Below, piece after piece: positions 1 through 9,159 of a stretch of DNA of 64,000 nt. Position numbers and translations under genes: made by a program. The notes beneath the pieces are model-generated. The model saw only the letters and a list, made by a program, of their open reading frames with translations. It searched no databases and had not been told where the DNA came from. Source of the stretch: an uncultured Bacteroidales bacterium (GTDB lineage: Bacteria; Bacteroidota; Bacteroidia; Bacteroidales; Paludibacteraceae); contig CACXCA010000010.1 of NCBI GenBank assembly GCA_902766045.1, positions 113,605 to 177,604 of the forward strand, read 5' to 3'. Position 1 is the stretch's first letter. Every line of letters starts with the position of its first letter.

Positions 1-1237
1 ATGCACCATTCGTATTCTCTACCTGTAACGTACCTATCAGCTCTCCATCCTGCTTATCCAAGTGGATTTCGATGCTCGCATTATTTCTGCTTGAAACGGA
101 AGCGGTGAAGAAATCTGCACCCATTTCTCCGAAGTCAAGGCAACGGACCTTAATGTAGTCGTTGTTGTGTATTTTATTGATATAGACTCCATTGCTGTTC
201 TTATCAGCCCCCACACCATAACTGAAGGCCTTTGTTTCAGCCTCAACTCGTTTGAATGGATCCACATAATGGATAGGGGTCTTCACACCCTCGTCGGTCA
301 TGTGCAGTTCAGGGATAGTACCGTCTGCGTTCCATGTAAACTCCTCCACGGCAGACGTTCGATTATAACCTCCAGCACCAGGCACACGTCGTTGGTTGTG
401 ATAAAAGAAGAAACTACGTCCTTTGAATTCTATCAAACCTGAATGGTTGGTGAAGGCTGCACCCTGCTCATTCTTCGGCATAATGATACCCTTATATTCC
501 CAAGGACCCGTAGGTGAGTCGCTCCACGAATAAGAGATAGACTCTGGTATGCCTTGCGCTGCATAAATCATATAGTACTTGCCATTATGTTTATGAATCC
601 AAGGTCCCTCCGTGTAGGTGGAACTTTGTCCCGAAGGAGCAAAGCCACGGCTCATATCTGTCTCATGAATTCCACCATTGAAGGAGATCATATCCTCGTT
701 GAGTTTTGCCCAAAACAACTTTGGATTTCCCCAATAGAGATACGCTTGACCATCATCATCAATCCATACTGTAGGGTCGATATACTCCCAGCTCGGTCCT
801 GCCAGATGTTGATTTCCACTCAAAGCATTCTTAAAAGGTCCCTCCGGTCTATCAGCCACAGCTACATTGATAGCACGGCCTCCCCCTATTGAAGATTCCA
901 CTGTCACATAGTAGTAATACTTGCCATTACGACGAATGACTTGAGCTGCCCAGTCGCCATTGGCCTTAGCATTTGGGAAATCTCTGGAACTCAATATGAG
1001 TGTACCTCGGTCGGTCCAGTTCACCATATCGGTAGATGAGGAAACTCGCCAACCATTCATCGTAAAGAAAGAACCACCTTCGTCATTACCCGTATAGACA
1101 AAAACCGTATCATCTATAACAACTGGTGCTGGGTCGGGTGAATAATAGGTCTGAATAATAGGGTTATCCGCCAAAACAACATTGAAAGAGAGTACTAAGA
1201 CTCCACTAATCAACCATTTTTTTAATGTATTTTTCAC
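1..1237 (-). CDS. Glycoside hydrolase family 43 with C-terminal CBM6 (partial, runs off left edge)
   Basis: Secreted beta-xylosidase/arabinofuranosidase-type enzyme; 412 codons are visible and the 3' end lies outside the window. The frame opens with GTG, giving a signal peptide (MKNTLKKWLISGVLVLSFN, cleavage near VLA-DN). No in-frame ATG precedes this peptide. The three GH43 acidic residues are visible: the Asp of SPDPAPV (general base), the Asp of YIDPTVW (pKa modulator) and the Glu of TEGPWIH (acid). After the five-bladed domain comes a beta-sandwich with VEAETKAFS and IEIHLDKQDG, typical of CBM6, a xylan-binding module. Substrate is inferred to be (arabino)xylan or arabinan side chains; the subfamily was not determined. 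Confidence 0.9.
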   Translation of the reverse strand, partial: MKNTLKKWLISGVLVLSFNVVLADNPIIQTYYSPDPAPVVIDDTVFVYTGNDEGGSFFTMNGWRVSSSTDMVNWTDRGTLILSSRDFPNAKANGDWAAQVIRRNGKYYYYVTVESSIGGGRAINVAVADRPEGPFKNALSGNQHLAGPSWEYIDPTVWIDDDGQAYLYWGNPKLFWAKLNEDMISFNGGIHETDMSRGFAPSGQSSTYTEGPWIHKHNGKYYMIYAAQGIPESISYSWSDSPTGPWEYKGIIMPKNEQGAAFTNHSGLIEFKGRSFFFYHNQRRVPGAGGYNRTSAVEEFTWNADGTIPELHMTDEGVKTPIHYVDPFKRVEAETKAFSYGVGADKNSNGVYINKIHNNDYIKVRCLDFGEMGADFFTASVSSRNNASIEIHLDKQDGELIGTLQVENTNGA

Positions 1238-1283
1238 TTCTTACAATATTTAGATTCATACAATAATTTTCTTAACAACATAG

Positions 1284-1291
1284 CAAAATTA
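1284..1291 (-). promoter_or_regulatory. Candidate -7 box of the GH43 gene
   Basis: On the minus strand the site reads TAATTTTG, a match to the Bacteroidetes -7 consensus TAnnTTTG, 47 bases before the GTG start. No clear TTTG box was found at the right distance upstream. The rest of the 346-base spacer up to the SulP gene is AT-rich and holds only this site and the SulP promoter. Confidence 0.4.
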
Positions 1292-1447
1292 GAGCTATCT
1301 CCCCCTCAACACTATAAGAAACCGTTCATCTACATGTACTATTGTTTCATTTTTACTATAAATACCCTTCCTGTCATAATTAATACATTAATAGTATGGT
1401 GTACATTTTATATCACGCCCACATATGAAAAAAAATCCGTCAGACAT

Positions 1448-1479
1448 TTTGTCTTTTCCATAAAAAAGAGCTAAATTTG
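1448..1479 (+). promoter_or_regulatory. Bacteroidetes-type promoter of the SulP gene
   Basis: TTTG at 1448-1451, a 20-base spacer, then TAAATTTG at 1472-1479. This fits the TTTG-N19..21-TAnnTTTG consensus. It leaves a leader of about 100 bases before the ATG at 1584. Confidence 0.65.
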
Positions 1480-1583
1480 CACTTCTTTTTTAATTACTGC
1501 TTTATGTCTGAATATTAAATAGTTATAATATAAATTTCGATTAAAGACGAATTAATAACATAAAACAATTATCATTTTGTAGT

Positions 1584-3287
1584 ATGAAAGCATCATTCAA
1601 AGATGTATTTAGTCCTAAATTATTTTCGTGTATCAAGAGATACGACAAAGGACAATTTATCACCGACTTCATGGCAGGTATCATTGTCGGAATCGTTGCC
1701 ATTCCATTGGCTATTGCATTTGGTATTGCATCTGGTGTTGGACCGACAGAGGGTTTAGTTACCGCAATCATTGCAGGTTTACTCATCTCTTTATTTGGTG
1801 GTTCAAAAGTTCAGATTGGAGGTCCGACAGGTGCATTCATCGTCATCATATATGGCATCATACAAGATTTCGGCTTATCCGGCTTAATGATTGCCACCAT
1901 CATGGCAGGTGTTTTACTCATCTTGATGGGATTCATGCAATTGGGTAGCATCATCAAATTCGTTCCTTATCCAGTGATCGTTGGATTCACAGGTGGTATC
2001 GCCTTGACTATCTTCTCCACCCAAATGAATGATCTTTTTGGGCTAGGCTTAGAAAAAGTTCCTGCTGATTTTATCCACAAATGGATCTGCTACTTCCAGA
2101 ACATCAACAAAATCAATTGGTGGTCATTTGGCACAGGAATCGTCAGTTTGTTAATCATTATATTCACGCCAAAAATTTCAAAGAAGATTCCAGGCTCTTT
2201 AATCGCTATCATCATTGCAACTGTTGCCGTATTTATTCTCAAGAACTATTTCGGAGTTAACAGCATCCAAACAATCGGTGATTTGTACGAACTTCCTACA
2301 GGAATACCGACACCACAAATACCCGACATGAACTTAGGTGAGAGTCAGAACCTCATCGGTGTCATCCGTAAACTATTTCCTGCAGCCTTTACAATCGCCA
2401 TGTTAGGCGCCATTGAATCTCTACTATCTGCCATGGTTGCGGATGGTGTTATAGGCGACAAGCACAATTCCAACACCGAATTGATTGGTCAAGGAATCGC
2501 CAATGTCATTGTACCTTTCTTCGGTGGAATACCAGCCACTGGTGCAATTGCCCGTACGATGACAAACATTAACAACGGAGGACGAACACCTGTTGCCGGA
2601 ATTATTCACGCTTTCGTCTTACTGCTTGTTCTTTTATTCTTAGGAAAATTTGTCGGTTATATCCCTATGCCATGCTTAGCAGGTGTTTTGATATTCGTTG
2701 CCTACAACATGAGCGGATGGAAAACATTCGTCTCTTTATGGAAAAGTCCGAAGTCCGATTTCTCCGTCTTAATGGTTACGTTCATCCTAACTGTCATCTT
2801 CGACTTAACCATTGCCATTGAAATTGGATTGTTACTTGCCGTCGTATTATTCCTACGTCGTACGAGCGAAACATCCGTTATCCGTGTATTCCACGATGAA
2901 ATCGACCCAGGGGAAAATCTCGATGTAGCCGTACACGAAGAAAAACTAATCATTCCTGCAGGCATCGAGGTGTATGAAATTGACGGACCGTACTTCTTTG
3001 GAATTGCAAACAAATTCGACGAGGTAATGCAAAGTGTGGCAGAGACGCCAAAAGTTCGTATCATCCGTATGAGAAAAGTACCATTCATCGATTCAACCGG
3101 TTTACACAACTTGGAGAATCTTTGTATTCAATCTCAGAAAGCGGGCATCAGAGTCGTTCTATCTGGAGTAAACAAGCATGTAGAAAAAACGCTTATCAAA
3201 GCCAGAATGGATGTTTTATTAGGAAAAGAAAATATATGTTCAAACATCAATGAAGCGTTGGAAAAAGCTTCCGATTACGTAAAATAA
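1584..3287 (+). CDS. SulP family anion permease with STAS domain
   Basis: 567-residue inner-membrane transporter of the SLC26/SulP family (sulfate, bicarbonate or other anion uptake; substrate not readable from sequence). Residues 1-430 hold the transmembrane core, starting with the sulfate-transporter N-terminal region (DFMAGIIVGIVAIPLAIAFG) and the GGPTGAF element. Residues from about 450 to 560 form a STAS domain with the typical IDSTGL loop after the core strands. Length is normal for the family. It is monocistronic, with its own promoter and a hairpin terminator directly behind. Confidence 0.9.
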   Translation: MKASFKDVFSPKLFSCIKRYDKGQFITDFMAGIIVGIVAIPLAIAFGIASGVGPTEGLVTAIIAGLLISLFGGSKVQIGGPTGAFIVIIYGIIQDFGLSGLMIATIMAGVLLILMGFMQLGSIIKFVPYPVIVGFTGGIALTIFSTQMNDLFGLGLEKVPADFIHKWICYFQNINKINWWSFGTGIVSLLIIIFTPKISKKIPGSLIAIIIATVAVFILKNYFGVNSIQTIGDLYELPTGIPTPQIPDMNLGESQNLIGVIRKLFPAAFTIAMLGAIESLLSAMVADGVIGDKHNSNTELIGQGIANVIVPFFGGIPATGAIARTMTNINNGGRTPVAGIIHAFVLLLVLLFLGKFVGYIPMPCLAGVLIFVAYNMSGWKTFVSLWKSPKSDFSVLMVTFILTVIFDLTIAIEIGLLLAVVLFLRRTSETSVIRVFHDEIDPGENLDVAVHEEKLIIPAGIEVYEIDGPYFFGIANKFDEVMQSVAETPKVRIIRMRKVPFIDSTGLHNLENLCIQSQKAGIRVVLSGVNKHVEKTLIKARMDVLLGKENICSNINEALEKASDYVK

Positions 3288-3310
3288 AAGTCGTTGATTA
3301 TATTCTTCAA

Positions 3311-3344
3311 AAAAAACTGCCACACAAGCTGTGGCAGTTTTTTT
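3311..3344 (+). terminator. Bidirectional intrinsic terminator between converging genes
   Basis: Perfect 8-bp stem CTGCCACA/TGTGGCAG (3317-3324 with 3330-3337), flanked by A6 on the left and T7 on the right. It can end transcription of the SulP gene (+) and of the small lipoprotein gene on the minus strand, whose stop codon is 2 bases away. Confidence 0.85.
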
Positions 3345-3345
3345 G

Positions 3346-3783
3346 TTAGTATAATATCACATAGAAAGCCTCATTATACTCTTCCATTTCGTGATAAAAG
3401 AATGATTTATATTGATATGGAGAATGAAAATCGGTATCTGCTGAATCAGGATAATATGTGACTGATGTACCATTTTCATATTCTATTATCATTCCATACG
3501 GATACAAATAGCTCATTTGATCAGGGACTCCTTCTCTCATGAAATAGCCCATGTCATTATATTGATTTAACAATATCCTTTTACCACTCTTGATCAGGAT
3601 GGAATCATATTTATGATTTACGAAATCTACAGAATCAGCATTTTCCTTCCTAATTGCCCGAACAATAACCGTCTGGGATGTTGAATTCTCGAAATAAACA
3701 TCCACATAATACGTAGGATCACAGCCGACCAGTGCTCCTACTGTAAGAAGGAGTATTAGAAATCCTCTCCCTAAACATTTCAT
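3346..3783 (-). CDS. Small lipoprotein of unknown function
   Basis: 145 residues. The N-terminus is a lipoprotein signal (LLTVGALVGC, lipobox Cys at about residue 21) followed by a short beta-rich domain (YYVDVYFENSTSQTVIV). No known catalytic motif was recognised. The gene starts 18 bases after the upstream beta-barrel gene ends, so the two are likely cotranscribed. A similar style (lipobox, then a strand ending in a T-V-I-V-V stretch) is seen in the lipoprotein at 24077-24811, but similarity is too weak to call them homologous. Confidence 0.7.
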   Translation of the reverse strand: MKCLGRGFLILLLTVGALVGCDPTYYVDVYFENSTSQTVIVRAIRKENADSVDFVNHKYDSILIKSGKRILLNQYNDMGYFMREGVPDQMSYLYPYGMIIEYENGTSVTYYPDSADTDFHSPYQYKSFFYHEMEEYNEAFYVILY

Positions 3784-3801
3784 CGATCTTACTTGTTTCT
3801 A

Positions 3802-4509
3802 TTATTCTTCCGTATTTTTCCCAGTTCCCCTGAACGTATGTTTCACACCAACCTGTCCAATACCCTGTATGCCATAGCCTGTTTCCACATATGCTCGCCA
3901 ATAGTGTCCGCCGACCTCAACACATACAGGAGAGATCTGGCAACAGAAGTGGGTATCTTTATCTTCGGTCTTTTTTAACTGTGGTGTATAAACTGTCTTC
4001 TTATTTATCTTCCATCTAACACCCGCACCCAATTTGCTATACATAGCAACGTGATTCTTTTTGAACCAATAGACCGTTGCCTCAGGCATAATGCTAAATA
4101 TATGTCTATGAATATTACCCGATTCATTATAACTATTCCATAACGTATGGACAACACCTTGTGGACTCGTCTGTTCACCTACGGAGGTGATGACCTCTGT
4201 TTCATTGTGCATTCTAAAACGATCATAGTTGAGACACAGACCTACACCAAAGTGTTTACCCAACGTACATTCATAATGAAGGTTCAAATTATTGGGGAGT
4301 GATTTTAAGTCATTATCCGGATACTCATACGTACCATGATCATTTGAACCAGGATAATAATAATCCACATCCGCACGTTCATCCAACCACTCATTTATAT
4401 ATTCATAACTAAACAAACCGACACCCAGTGATATACGATGCTCTGATTGAGCGAAACAACTGAACAATGCACCAAAGCAAAGCAGAATGTTTAAAAGGAC
4501 CTTTTTCAT
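3802..4509 (-). CDS. Exported outer-membrane beta-barrel-like protein, unknown function
   Basis: 235 residues from the ATG at 4509, chosen because it gives a clean signal peptide (MKKVLLNILLCFGALFSCFA-QSEHR). A longer frame starting 13 codons upstream would put charged, non-signal sequence first. The mature part shows alternating hydrophobic strands with aromatic ends (LGVGLFSYEY, HFGVGLCLNYDRFR, MYSKLGAGVRWKIN), as in small Bacteroidetes outer-membrane beta-barrels. It stops at GKNTEE without the usual terminal aromatic, so the barrel assignment is tentative. It is first gene of a two-gene operon with the lipoprotein downstream. Confidence 0.65.
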   Translation of the reverse strand: MKKVLLNILLCFGALFSCFAQSEHRISLGVGLFSYEYINEWLDERADVDYYYPGSNDHGTYEYPDNDLKSLPNNLNLHYECTLGKHFGVGLCLNYDRFRMHNETEVITSVGEQTSPQGVVHTLWNSYNESGNIHRHIFSIMPEATVYWFKKNHVAMYSKLGAGVRWKINKKTVYTPQLKKTEDKDTHFCCQISPVCVEVGGHYWRAYVETGYGIQGIGQVGVKHTFRGTGKNTEE

Positions 4510-4617
4510 AAAAGAAGATGTATTAAATAAAATTTTAGTGTCACTCAATTAATGCAATATAAAATCAATATACACACACTAATCAATAAAAATAACACAC
4601 TTTTCATAAACGCATGG

Positions 4618-4649
4618 CAAAATTATAAAACATTCTCAATATAATCAAG
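4618..4649 (-). promoter_or_regulatory. Candidate promoter of the beta-barrel/lipoprotein pair
   Basis: Minus-strand reading: CTTG (4646-4649), 20-base spacer, TAATTTTG (4618-4625), giving a leader of about 110 bases. The first box has only the TTG core. The rest of the 325-base spacer (4510-4834) is AT-rich and contains only this site and the fabF terminator. Confidence 0.5.
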
Positions 4650-4704
4650 AGAATCCCCTACTCTTCTGTCTTCAGCATTAAAAATGGCACTTTGACAAAA
4701 CACG

Positions 4705-4742
4705 AAAAAAGAGACTATTCATATCGAACAATCTCTCTTTTA
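4705..4742 (-). terminator. Terminator of the fab operon
   Basis: On the minus strand AAAGAGA (4734-4740) pairs with TCTCTTT (4708-4714), followed by further T residues (complement of the A run from 4705). It lies about 95 bases after the fabF stop codon. The stem is AT-rich and only 7 bp. Confidence 0.5.
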
Positions 4743-4834
4743 CGGTTTTATAACTTAACAAACAAGTAAATCTTAGGACTATATAAATATAGATAAGTTA
4801 AGTTAGGTTAGGTTATTCTGTCAATAAAATCTTT

Positions 4835-6067
4835 TTATATCTTACGGATAGCAACACAAGCATTATGTCCTCCGAATCCTAATGAATTAGAGAATGCAAG
4901 TGTCAAATCGACCATCTTTGCTTGTAATGGAGTGTAATCCAAATCACATTCAGGATCAGGTGAAGTCAAACCAATGGTTGGAGTCACCACGCCATTCTGT
5001 AGAGACAATGCAGAGATAATCACTTCCATACCACCAGCAGCTCCTAGCGTATGACCTGTCATTGACTTAGATGAGCTGATATGCAATTTTTTTGCATCCT
5101 CCTCACCGAATGCCAACTTCAACGCTTTTGTTTCCGACTTATCATTCAATGGAGTACCCGTACCATGAGCATTTACATAAACGACATCATCAGAAGTATA
5201 TTTAGCTTGTTCCATAGCCTGACGGATAGCAAGCGAAGCGCATGATCCATCTGGTTTAGGAGCAGTATAATGATATGCATCACATGTATTTCCGTAGCCG
5301 CATAATTCACCATATATCTTAGCGCCACGAGCCTTAGCATGTTCATATTCTTCCAAAATGACAATACCAGAGCCTTCACCGATTACGAATCCAGCACGAC
5401 GAGCATCAAATGGCAAAGAAGCTTCCAACGGATTAGTTGATTTTGAAAGAGCTTTACAGTTTGTGAAACCACCAACTGCCAATGGATTAATCGTTGCTTC
5501 TGCACCACCTGCGATGATAGCATCCGCATAACCATAAGCGATGGCACGGTAAGCTTCACCTATAGCATGTGTACTGGTTGCACAAGCCGTAACCACAGGA
5601 AGACATGGACCTTCTGCATGATTTGCAATAGCAACATTTCCTGCAGCAATATTAGAAATCATCATAGGGATAAACAAAGGAGAAACTCTATTAGCGCCCT
5701 CTTCCTTCATTTTGATACACTCGTTAATAAACGTTTGCATTCCACCGATTCCAGAACCTACATAGACACCCAATCTAGAAGGGTCTATTGATCCTTGAAT
5801 ACCACTATCCTCCATGGCCTGAGCAGCAGCAGCCAAAGCGAATTGACAATAACGATCAGAACGGCGAGCCATTCCTCTATCTATGCCATATTCCTCTACC
5901 GAAAAATCTTTCACCTCAGCAGCAATTTTCACTGGCATATCTGTTGTGTCATACAACGTGATTGTATTGATACCACATACACCCGACTGCAAATTATGCC
6001 AAAATGTAGAAACATCGTTTCCGATAGGTGAAACAACACCTAATCCTGTTATAACAACTCTTCTCAT
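4835..6067 (-). CDS. fabF: Beta-ketoacyl-ACP synthase II (FabF)
   Basis: Condensing enzyme that elongates acyl-ACP with malonyl-ACP in type II fatty-acid synthesis (cytosol). 410 residues, normal length. Catalytic triad visible: Cys162 in VVTACATSTH, His301 in VNAHGTGTP and His339 in SMTGHTLGA, plus the GFGGHN loop near the C-terminus. The start codon shares a base with the fabK stop codon (TAATG arrangement at 6065-6069), suggesting translational coupling. It is the last gene of fabH-fabK-fabF. Confidence 0.97.
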   Translation of the reverse strand: MRRVVITGLGVVSPIGNDVSTFWHNLQSGVCGINTITLYDTTDMPVKIAAEVKDFSVEEYGIDRGMARRSDRYCQFALAAAAQAMEDSGIQGSIDPSRLGVYVGSGIGGMQTFINECIKMKEEGANRVSPLFIPMMISNIAAGNVAIANHAEGPCLPVVTACATSTHAIGEAYRAIAYGYADAIIAGGAEATINPLAVGGFTNCKALSKSTNPLEASLPFDARRAGFVIGEGSGIVILEEYEHAKARGAKIYGELCGYGNTCDAYHYTAPKPDGSCASLAIRQAMEQAKYTSDDVVYVNAHGTGTPLNDKSETKALKLAFGEEDAKKLHISSSKSMTGHTLGAAGGMEVIISALSLQNGVVTPTIGLTSPDPECDLDYTPLQAKMVDLTLAFSNSLGFGGHNACVAIRKI

Positions 6068-7014
6068 TATTGAAGACGATTATTTATATTACCTAATAAA
6101 CCTTCTGCTTCTGACACCATCTTGTTTACAATAGCCGCAGCAGATTGATTCTCACGTATCATTCCGGCAATTTGTCCTGCCATGAATGAACCCTCCTCTA
6201 TATTACCATCGACAACAGCTTTTCTCAAAGAACCTGAACCGAAGGCCATTATTTGTTCATCTGTATTAGAGGAATCTTTTTCCATCTCAGCAAACTGACG
6301 AGAGAAACGAGTCTTCAAGGAACGAACTGGATGTCCCAAACGACGACCTGTCACAATCGTATCACAGTCACTTGCAGAAATGATCTTTTTCTTATAATTC
6401 TCATGTACCTTACATTCGTCAGCCACCAAGAAGCATGTTCCGCACTGAACACCTTCAGCACCTAACATAAAGGCAGCAGCCATACCACGTCCGTCAGCAA
6501 TACCACCAGCAGCTAACACTGGCACCTTTACTGCATCTACTACCTGAGGAACAAGCGCCATAGTGTTCGTTTCTCCCACATGACCTCCTGATTCACTTCC
6601 TTCAGCAATAATAGCATCTGCACCGATTCTTTCAAGACGAATAGCAAACGCAACTGATCCAACTACAGGAATCACCTTAATACCAGCAGCTTTCCATTCA
6701 GGCATATATTTGGATGGCATTCCAGCACCTGTTGTAACAACAGCCACTTTTTCTTCCACAACCACTTTCGCAACATCATCAGCGAAAGGACTCATCAACA
6801 TTATATTAACACCAAAAGGTTTCTTAGTTAATTCTTTACATTTACGAATTTCTTCCCTTACATATTCCGCATTTGCGTTCATTGCAGATATAATACCTAA
6901 CCCACCTGCCTCTGATACAGCAGCTGCTAAATTCGCATCAGAAATCCAAGCCATTCCTCCTTGGAAAATTGGATACTTGATTCCAACCAAATCGCAAATC
7001 TTACTCTTAATCAT
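6067..7014 (-). CDS. fabK: FMN-dependent enoyl-ACP reductase II (FabK)
   Basis: 315-residue TIM-barrel flavoprotein of the nitronate monooxygenase superfamily. It reduces trans-2-enoyl-ACP in the last step of each elongation cycle. Supporting features are the N-terminal PIFQGGMAWIS, the GGLGII loop, the active-site His145 in ESGGHVGETNT (FabK-type GGHxG), and phosphate-binding glycines in VLAAGGIADGRG and LGAEGVQCGT. Its position between fabH and fabF supports FabK over a stand-alone nitronate monooxygenase. The gap to fabH is 28 bases and it overlaps fabF by one base. Confidence 0.88.
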   Translation of the reverse strand: MIKSKICDLVGIKYPIFQGGMAWISDANLAAAVSEAGGLGIISAMNANAEYVREEIRKCKELTKKPFGVNIMLMSPFADDVAKVVVEEKVAVVTTGAGMPSKYMPEWKAAGIKVIPVVGSVAFAIRLERIGADAIIAEGSESGGHVGETNTMALVPQVVDAVKVPVLAAGGIADGRGMAAAFMLGAEGVQCGTCFLVADECKVHENYKKKIISASDCDTIVTGRRLGHPVRSLKTRFSRQFAEMEKDSSNTDEQIMAFGSGSLRKAVVDGNIEEGSFMAGQIAGMIRENQSAAAIVNKMVSEAEGLLGNINNRLQ

Positions 7015-7042
7015 ATCAATTTATATTAAATTTCTTATTTCA

Positions 7043-7990
7043 TTACCATTTAAGTAAACAAGCTCCTGAAGTAAATCCTGCACCAAAGGCACTTAATACT
7101 AAAGTGTCACCTTCAGAGAATTTATTAGACTGATTCATCTCATCCATTAACAAAGGAATACTTGCCGAGGAGGTGTTACCTCTACACTCTATATTATGAG
7201 GAAAACATTCCTCCTGCAAATTTAATTCATTTCTGATAGCTTCCAAAATGCGAACATTAGCTTGATGAAGCAAATAATATTTCACATCCGAAAAAGTGAC
7301 TCCTGCCTCATTCACCACACTCTTTATATCTTCAAATGAATTATGAACAGCCAATCTGAACACATCTCTACCACGCATTTCCAAATAAGGATATACTTCC
7401 TCTTTGTCATGGTAAAATGGCGAAGGTGTAGCGATTCGTTTACATGTTAATGCATCTGTCGGATGCGTACTCAATTTAAAATAACATTCATCACCCCCCT
7501 GGCCTACCAAAACAGCACCTGCCGCATCACCAAACAAGACACACGTCTCTCTTTTATTCCAATCAACAAAATGAGTTGGCTTTTCCGCACATACAACTAG
7601 TACTTTTTTTGCCTTCCCTGCTTTAATTAAAGAATCTGCCACATCAAGAGCATAAATGAAACCTGTACATGCAGCATTCAAATCCAATGTAGGACACGTA
7701 CACCCTAATTCTTTATTAATTATACTAGCTAAAGAAGGTGTCGTCATATCTGGTATGATAATATGACATAATATATAATCAATCTCTGAAGTGGGAATAT
7801 TGGATTGTGTGATACATTTTTTTGCAGCATCAACAGCTAAGTCTGTAATCGTCTCAGTTGTTAAAATTCTACGACTCCGTATTCCAGTTCGAGTCCGAAT
7901 CCATTCATCACTTGTATCCATCATCTCACTCAGCATATCATTGGTTAATTCATACTGAGGTACCGAACTGCCTGTTCCTAATATCTTCAT
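7043..7990 (-). CDS. fabH: Beta-ketoacyl-ACP synthase III (FabH)
   Basis: Initiates fatty-acid synthesis by condensing acetyl- or branched acyl-CoA with malonyl-ACP. 315 residues from the ATG at 7990 (MKILGTGSSVPQ), which matches the normal FabH N-terminus; a longer in-frame start 25 codons upstream would add a hydrophobic stretch not found in the family. Triad: Cys108 (LNAACTGF), His242 (LLHQANVRI) and Asn272 (RGNTSSAS). It begins the fab operon and is divergent from the LytTR membrane protein. Confidence 0.95.
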   Translation of the reverse strand: MKILGTGSSVPQYELTNDMLSEMMDTSDEWIRTRTGIRSRRILTTETITDLAVDAAKKCITQSNIPTSEIDYILCHIIIPDMTTPSLASIINKELGCTCPTLDLNAACTGFIYALDVADSLIKAGKAKKVLVVCAEKPTHFVDWNKRETCVLFGDAAGAVLVGQGGDECYFKLSTHPTDALTCKRIATPSPFYHDKEEVYPYLEMRGRDVFRLAVHNSFEDIKSVVNEAGVTFSDVKYYLLHQANVRILEAIRNELNLQEECFPHNIECRGNTSSASIPLLMDEMNQSNKFSEGDTLVLSAFGAGFTSGACLLKW

Positions 7991-8014
7991 TTTATTCTTT
8001 TTTTTCAAACATCG

Positions 8015-8022
8015 CAAAATTA
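8015..8022 (-). promoter_or_regulatory. Candidate -7 box of the fabHKF operon
   Basis: TAATTTTG on the minus strand, 25 bases before the fabH start. TTTG boxes lie upstream but with spacers of 15 or 24 bases, so only the -7 element is a confident match. Confidence 0.45.
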
Positions 8023-8135
8023 AAGATTCACTATTTACAAAAAAAACAAATGCCACTAAATACAAGTGCTATGGGACGAAATTCATTATTTAGGTGCCAA
8101 ATTTTACATACATGGGTGAACTAGAAAAATTAGCA

Positions 8136-8166
8136 TTTGCCATTTAATAGAATTTTATTAATTTTG
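8136..8166 (+). promoter_or_regulatory. Bacteroidetes-type promoter of the LytTR gene
   Basis: TTTG at 8136-8139, a 19-base spacer and TAATTTTG at 8159-8166, ending 20 bases before the ATG at 8186. A strong match to the consensus. Confidence 0.65.
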
Positions 8167-8185
8167 CATACGAAATTTAAAATTT

Positions 8186-9079
8186 ATGAACAGAAATATA
8201 CCAAAATTCATGACGCAGAAACGAGATATTTTTCGTTTTATGTGTTTTGTTGTTTTCTTCGTCATTATTTTTTCTCTTATATATCACCCAGATGTTGCAA
8301 TAAGAGGATTCGGACTCAAGGAGAATCAATACAGATACTACTTAACATTGATGATTTCCATTGGATTTTTGATGTTAGTGATAAGTCGTATAACTTTTTA
8401 TAAGATAAATCAACGCAAAAAACTCACCTTCAACCATTTTTGCTGGTGGATTGTTCAGGAAATGGTCGTGATATCCTTTTCCTTATCTATAGTAGCCCGA
8501 AATCTCTGCGTACCTAACACCAGATCATATCTATATATTATATTACCAAGAACTACCATTTCCGTAGTTTCTCTACTTATCATTCCTTATATTATATGCT
8601 GGCTTTATTTTGCCCTTGAAGAGAAAAATTTCCAAATCAAGGAACTAATCAAACATAAAGAATTCCTCATAAACGATGTCATCAATTTCAATGACGAAAA
8701 GGGTGTTTTTCGTCTCTCGGTCCGATTAGAAGATCTTTTATACATCCAATCAGCCGACAACTATATATTCATCTATTATCTAAATAACAGGAAGGAACCG
8801 ACTAAATACATGCTTAGGAACACGTTAAAATACATTGAAGAGAATTTTTCATCTTGCAATCTAATACGTTGCCATCGATTTTATATCGTCAATCTAAACA
8901 AAGTCAAAGTCCTAAGAAAAACAAAAGAGGGATTAATTCTTGAACTTGATACAGAGATCGATATGTCTATTCCTGTATCTAAAACGTATGGACAACAAAT
9001 CGCTGCTTTATTCACAAAAGAATACGAGACAGAGGCTTCAACAAGCCCCCTCCATATAAGAAAAGAACTACGCAACTAA
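8186..9079 (+). CDS. Membrane-anchored LytTR-type DNA-binding regulator
   Basis: 297 residues. Four hydrophobic segments (about 17-33, 52-70, 88-104 and 120-143) precede a short helix and a LytTR DNA-binding domain (about 178-282) with the hallmarks EDLLYIQSADNYIFIY, NLIRCHRFYIVNLNKV and IPVSKTYGQQ. There is no receiver domain, so this is not a standard response regulator; a membrane-embedded sensor part feeding directly to a LytTR domain is inferred. It lies divergent from fabHKF across a 195-base gap, making that operon an obvious but untested target. No LytTR direct repeats were recognised in the gap. Confidence 0.85.
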   Translation: MNRNIPKFMTQKRDIFRFMCFVVFFVIIFSLIYHPDVAIRGFGLKENQYRYYLTLMISIGFLMLVISRITFYKINQRKKLTFNHFCWWIVQEMVVISFSLSIVARNLCVPNTRSYLYIILPRTTISVVSLLIIPYIICWLYFALEEKNFQIKELIKHKEFLINDVINFNDEKGVFRLSVRLEDLLYIQSADNYIFIYYLNNRKEPTKYMLRNTLKYIEENFSSCNLIRCHRFYIVNLNKVKVLRKTKEGLILELDTEIDMSIPVSKTYGQQIAALFTKEYETEASTSPLHIRKELRN

Positions 9080-9119
9080 ATCACATAACTCTAATCTATT
9101 TCAGTAAGATATAGATTTC

Positions 9120-9155
9120 AAAGCAGGGAAGTCATCATAGACCTCTCTGCTTTTT
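9120..9155 (+). terminator. Terminator after the LytTR gene
   Basis: AAAGCAG at 9120-9126 pairs with CTGCTTT at 9147-9153, with inner GTC/GAC pairs, followed by T's. It sits between converging LytTR and ispG genes. Confidence 0.65.
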
Positions 9156-9159
9156 CTCC

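Noticed and set aside
167..892. Plus-strand open frames at the left edge
   Set aside because: They lie antisense inside the GH43 gene, whose frame is open from 1237 to the window edge and matches a known family with catalytic residues.
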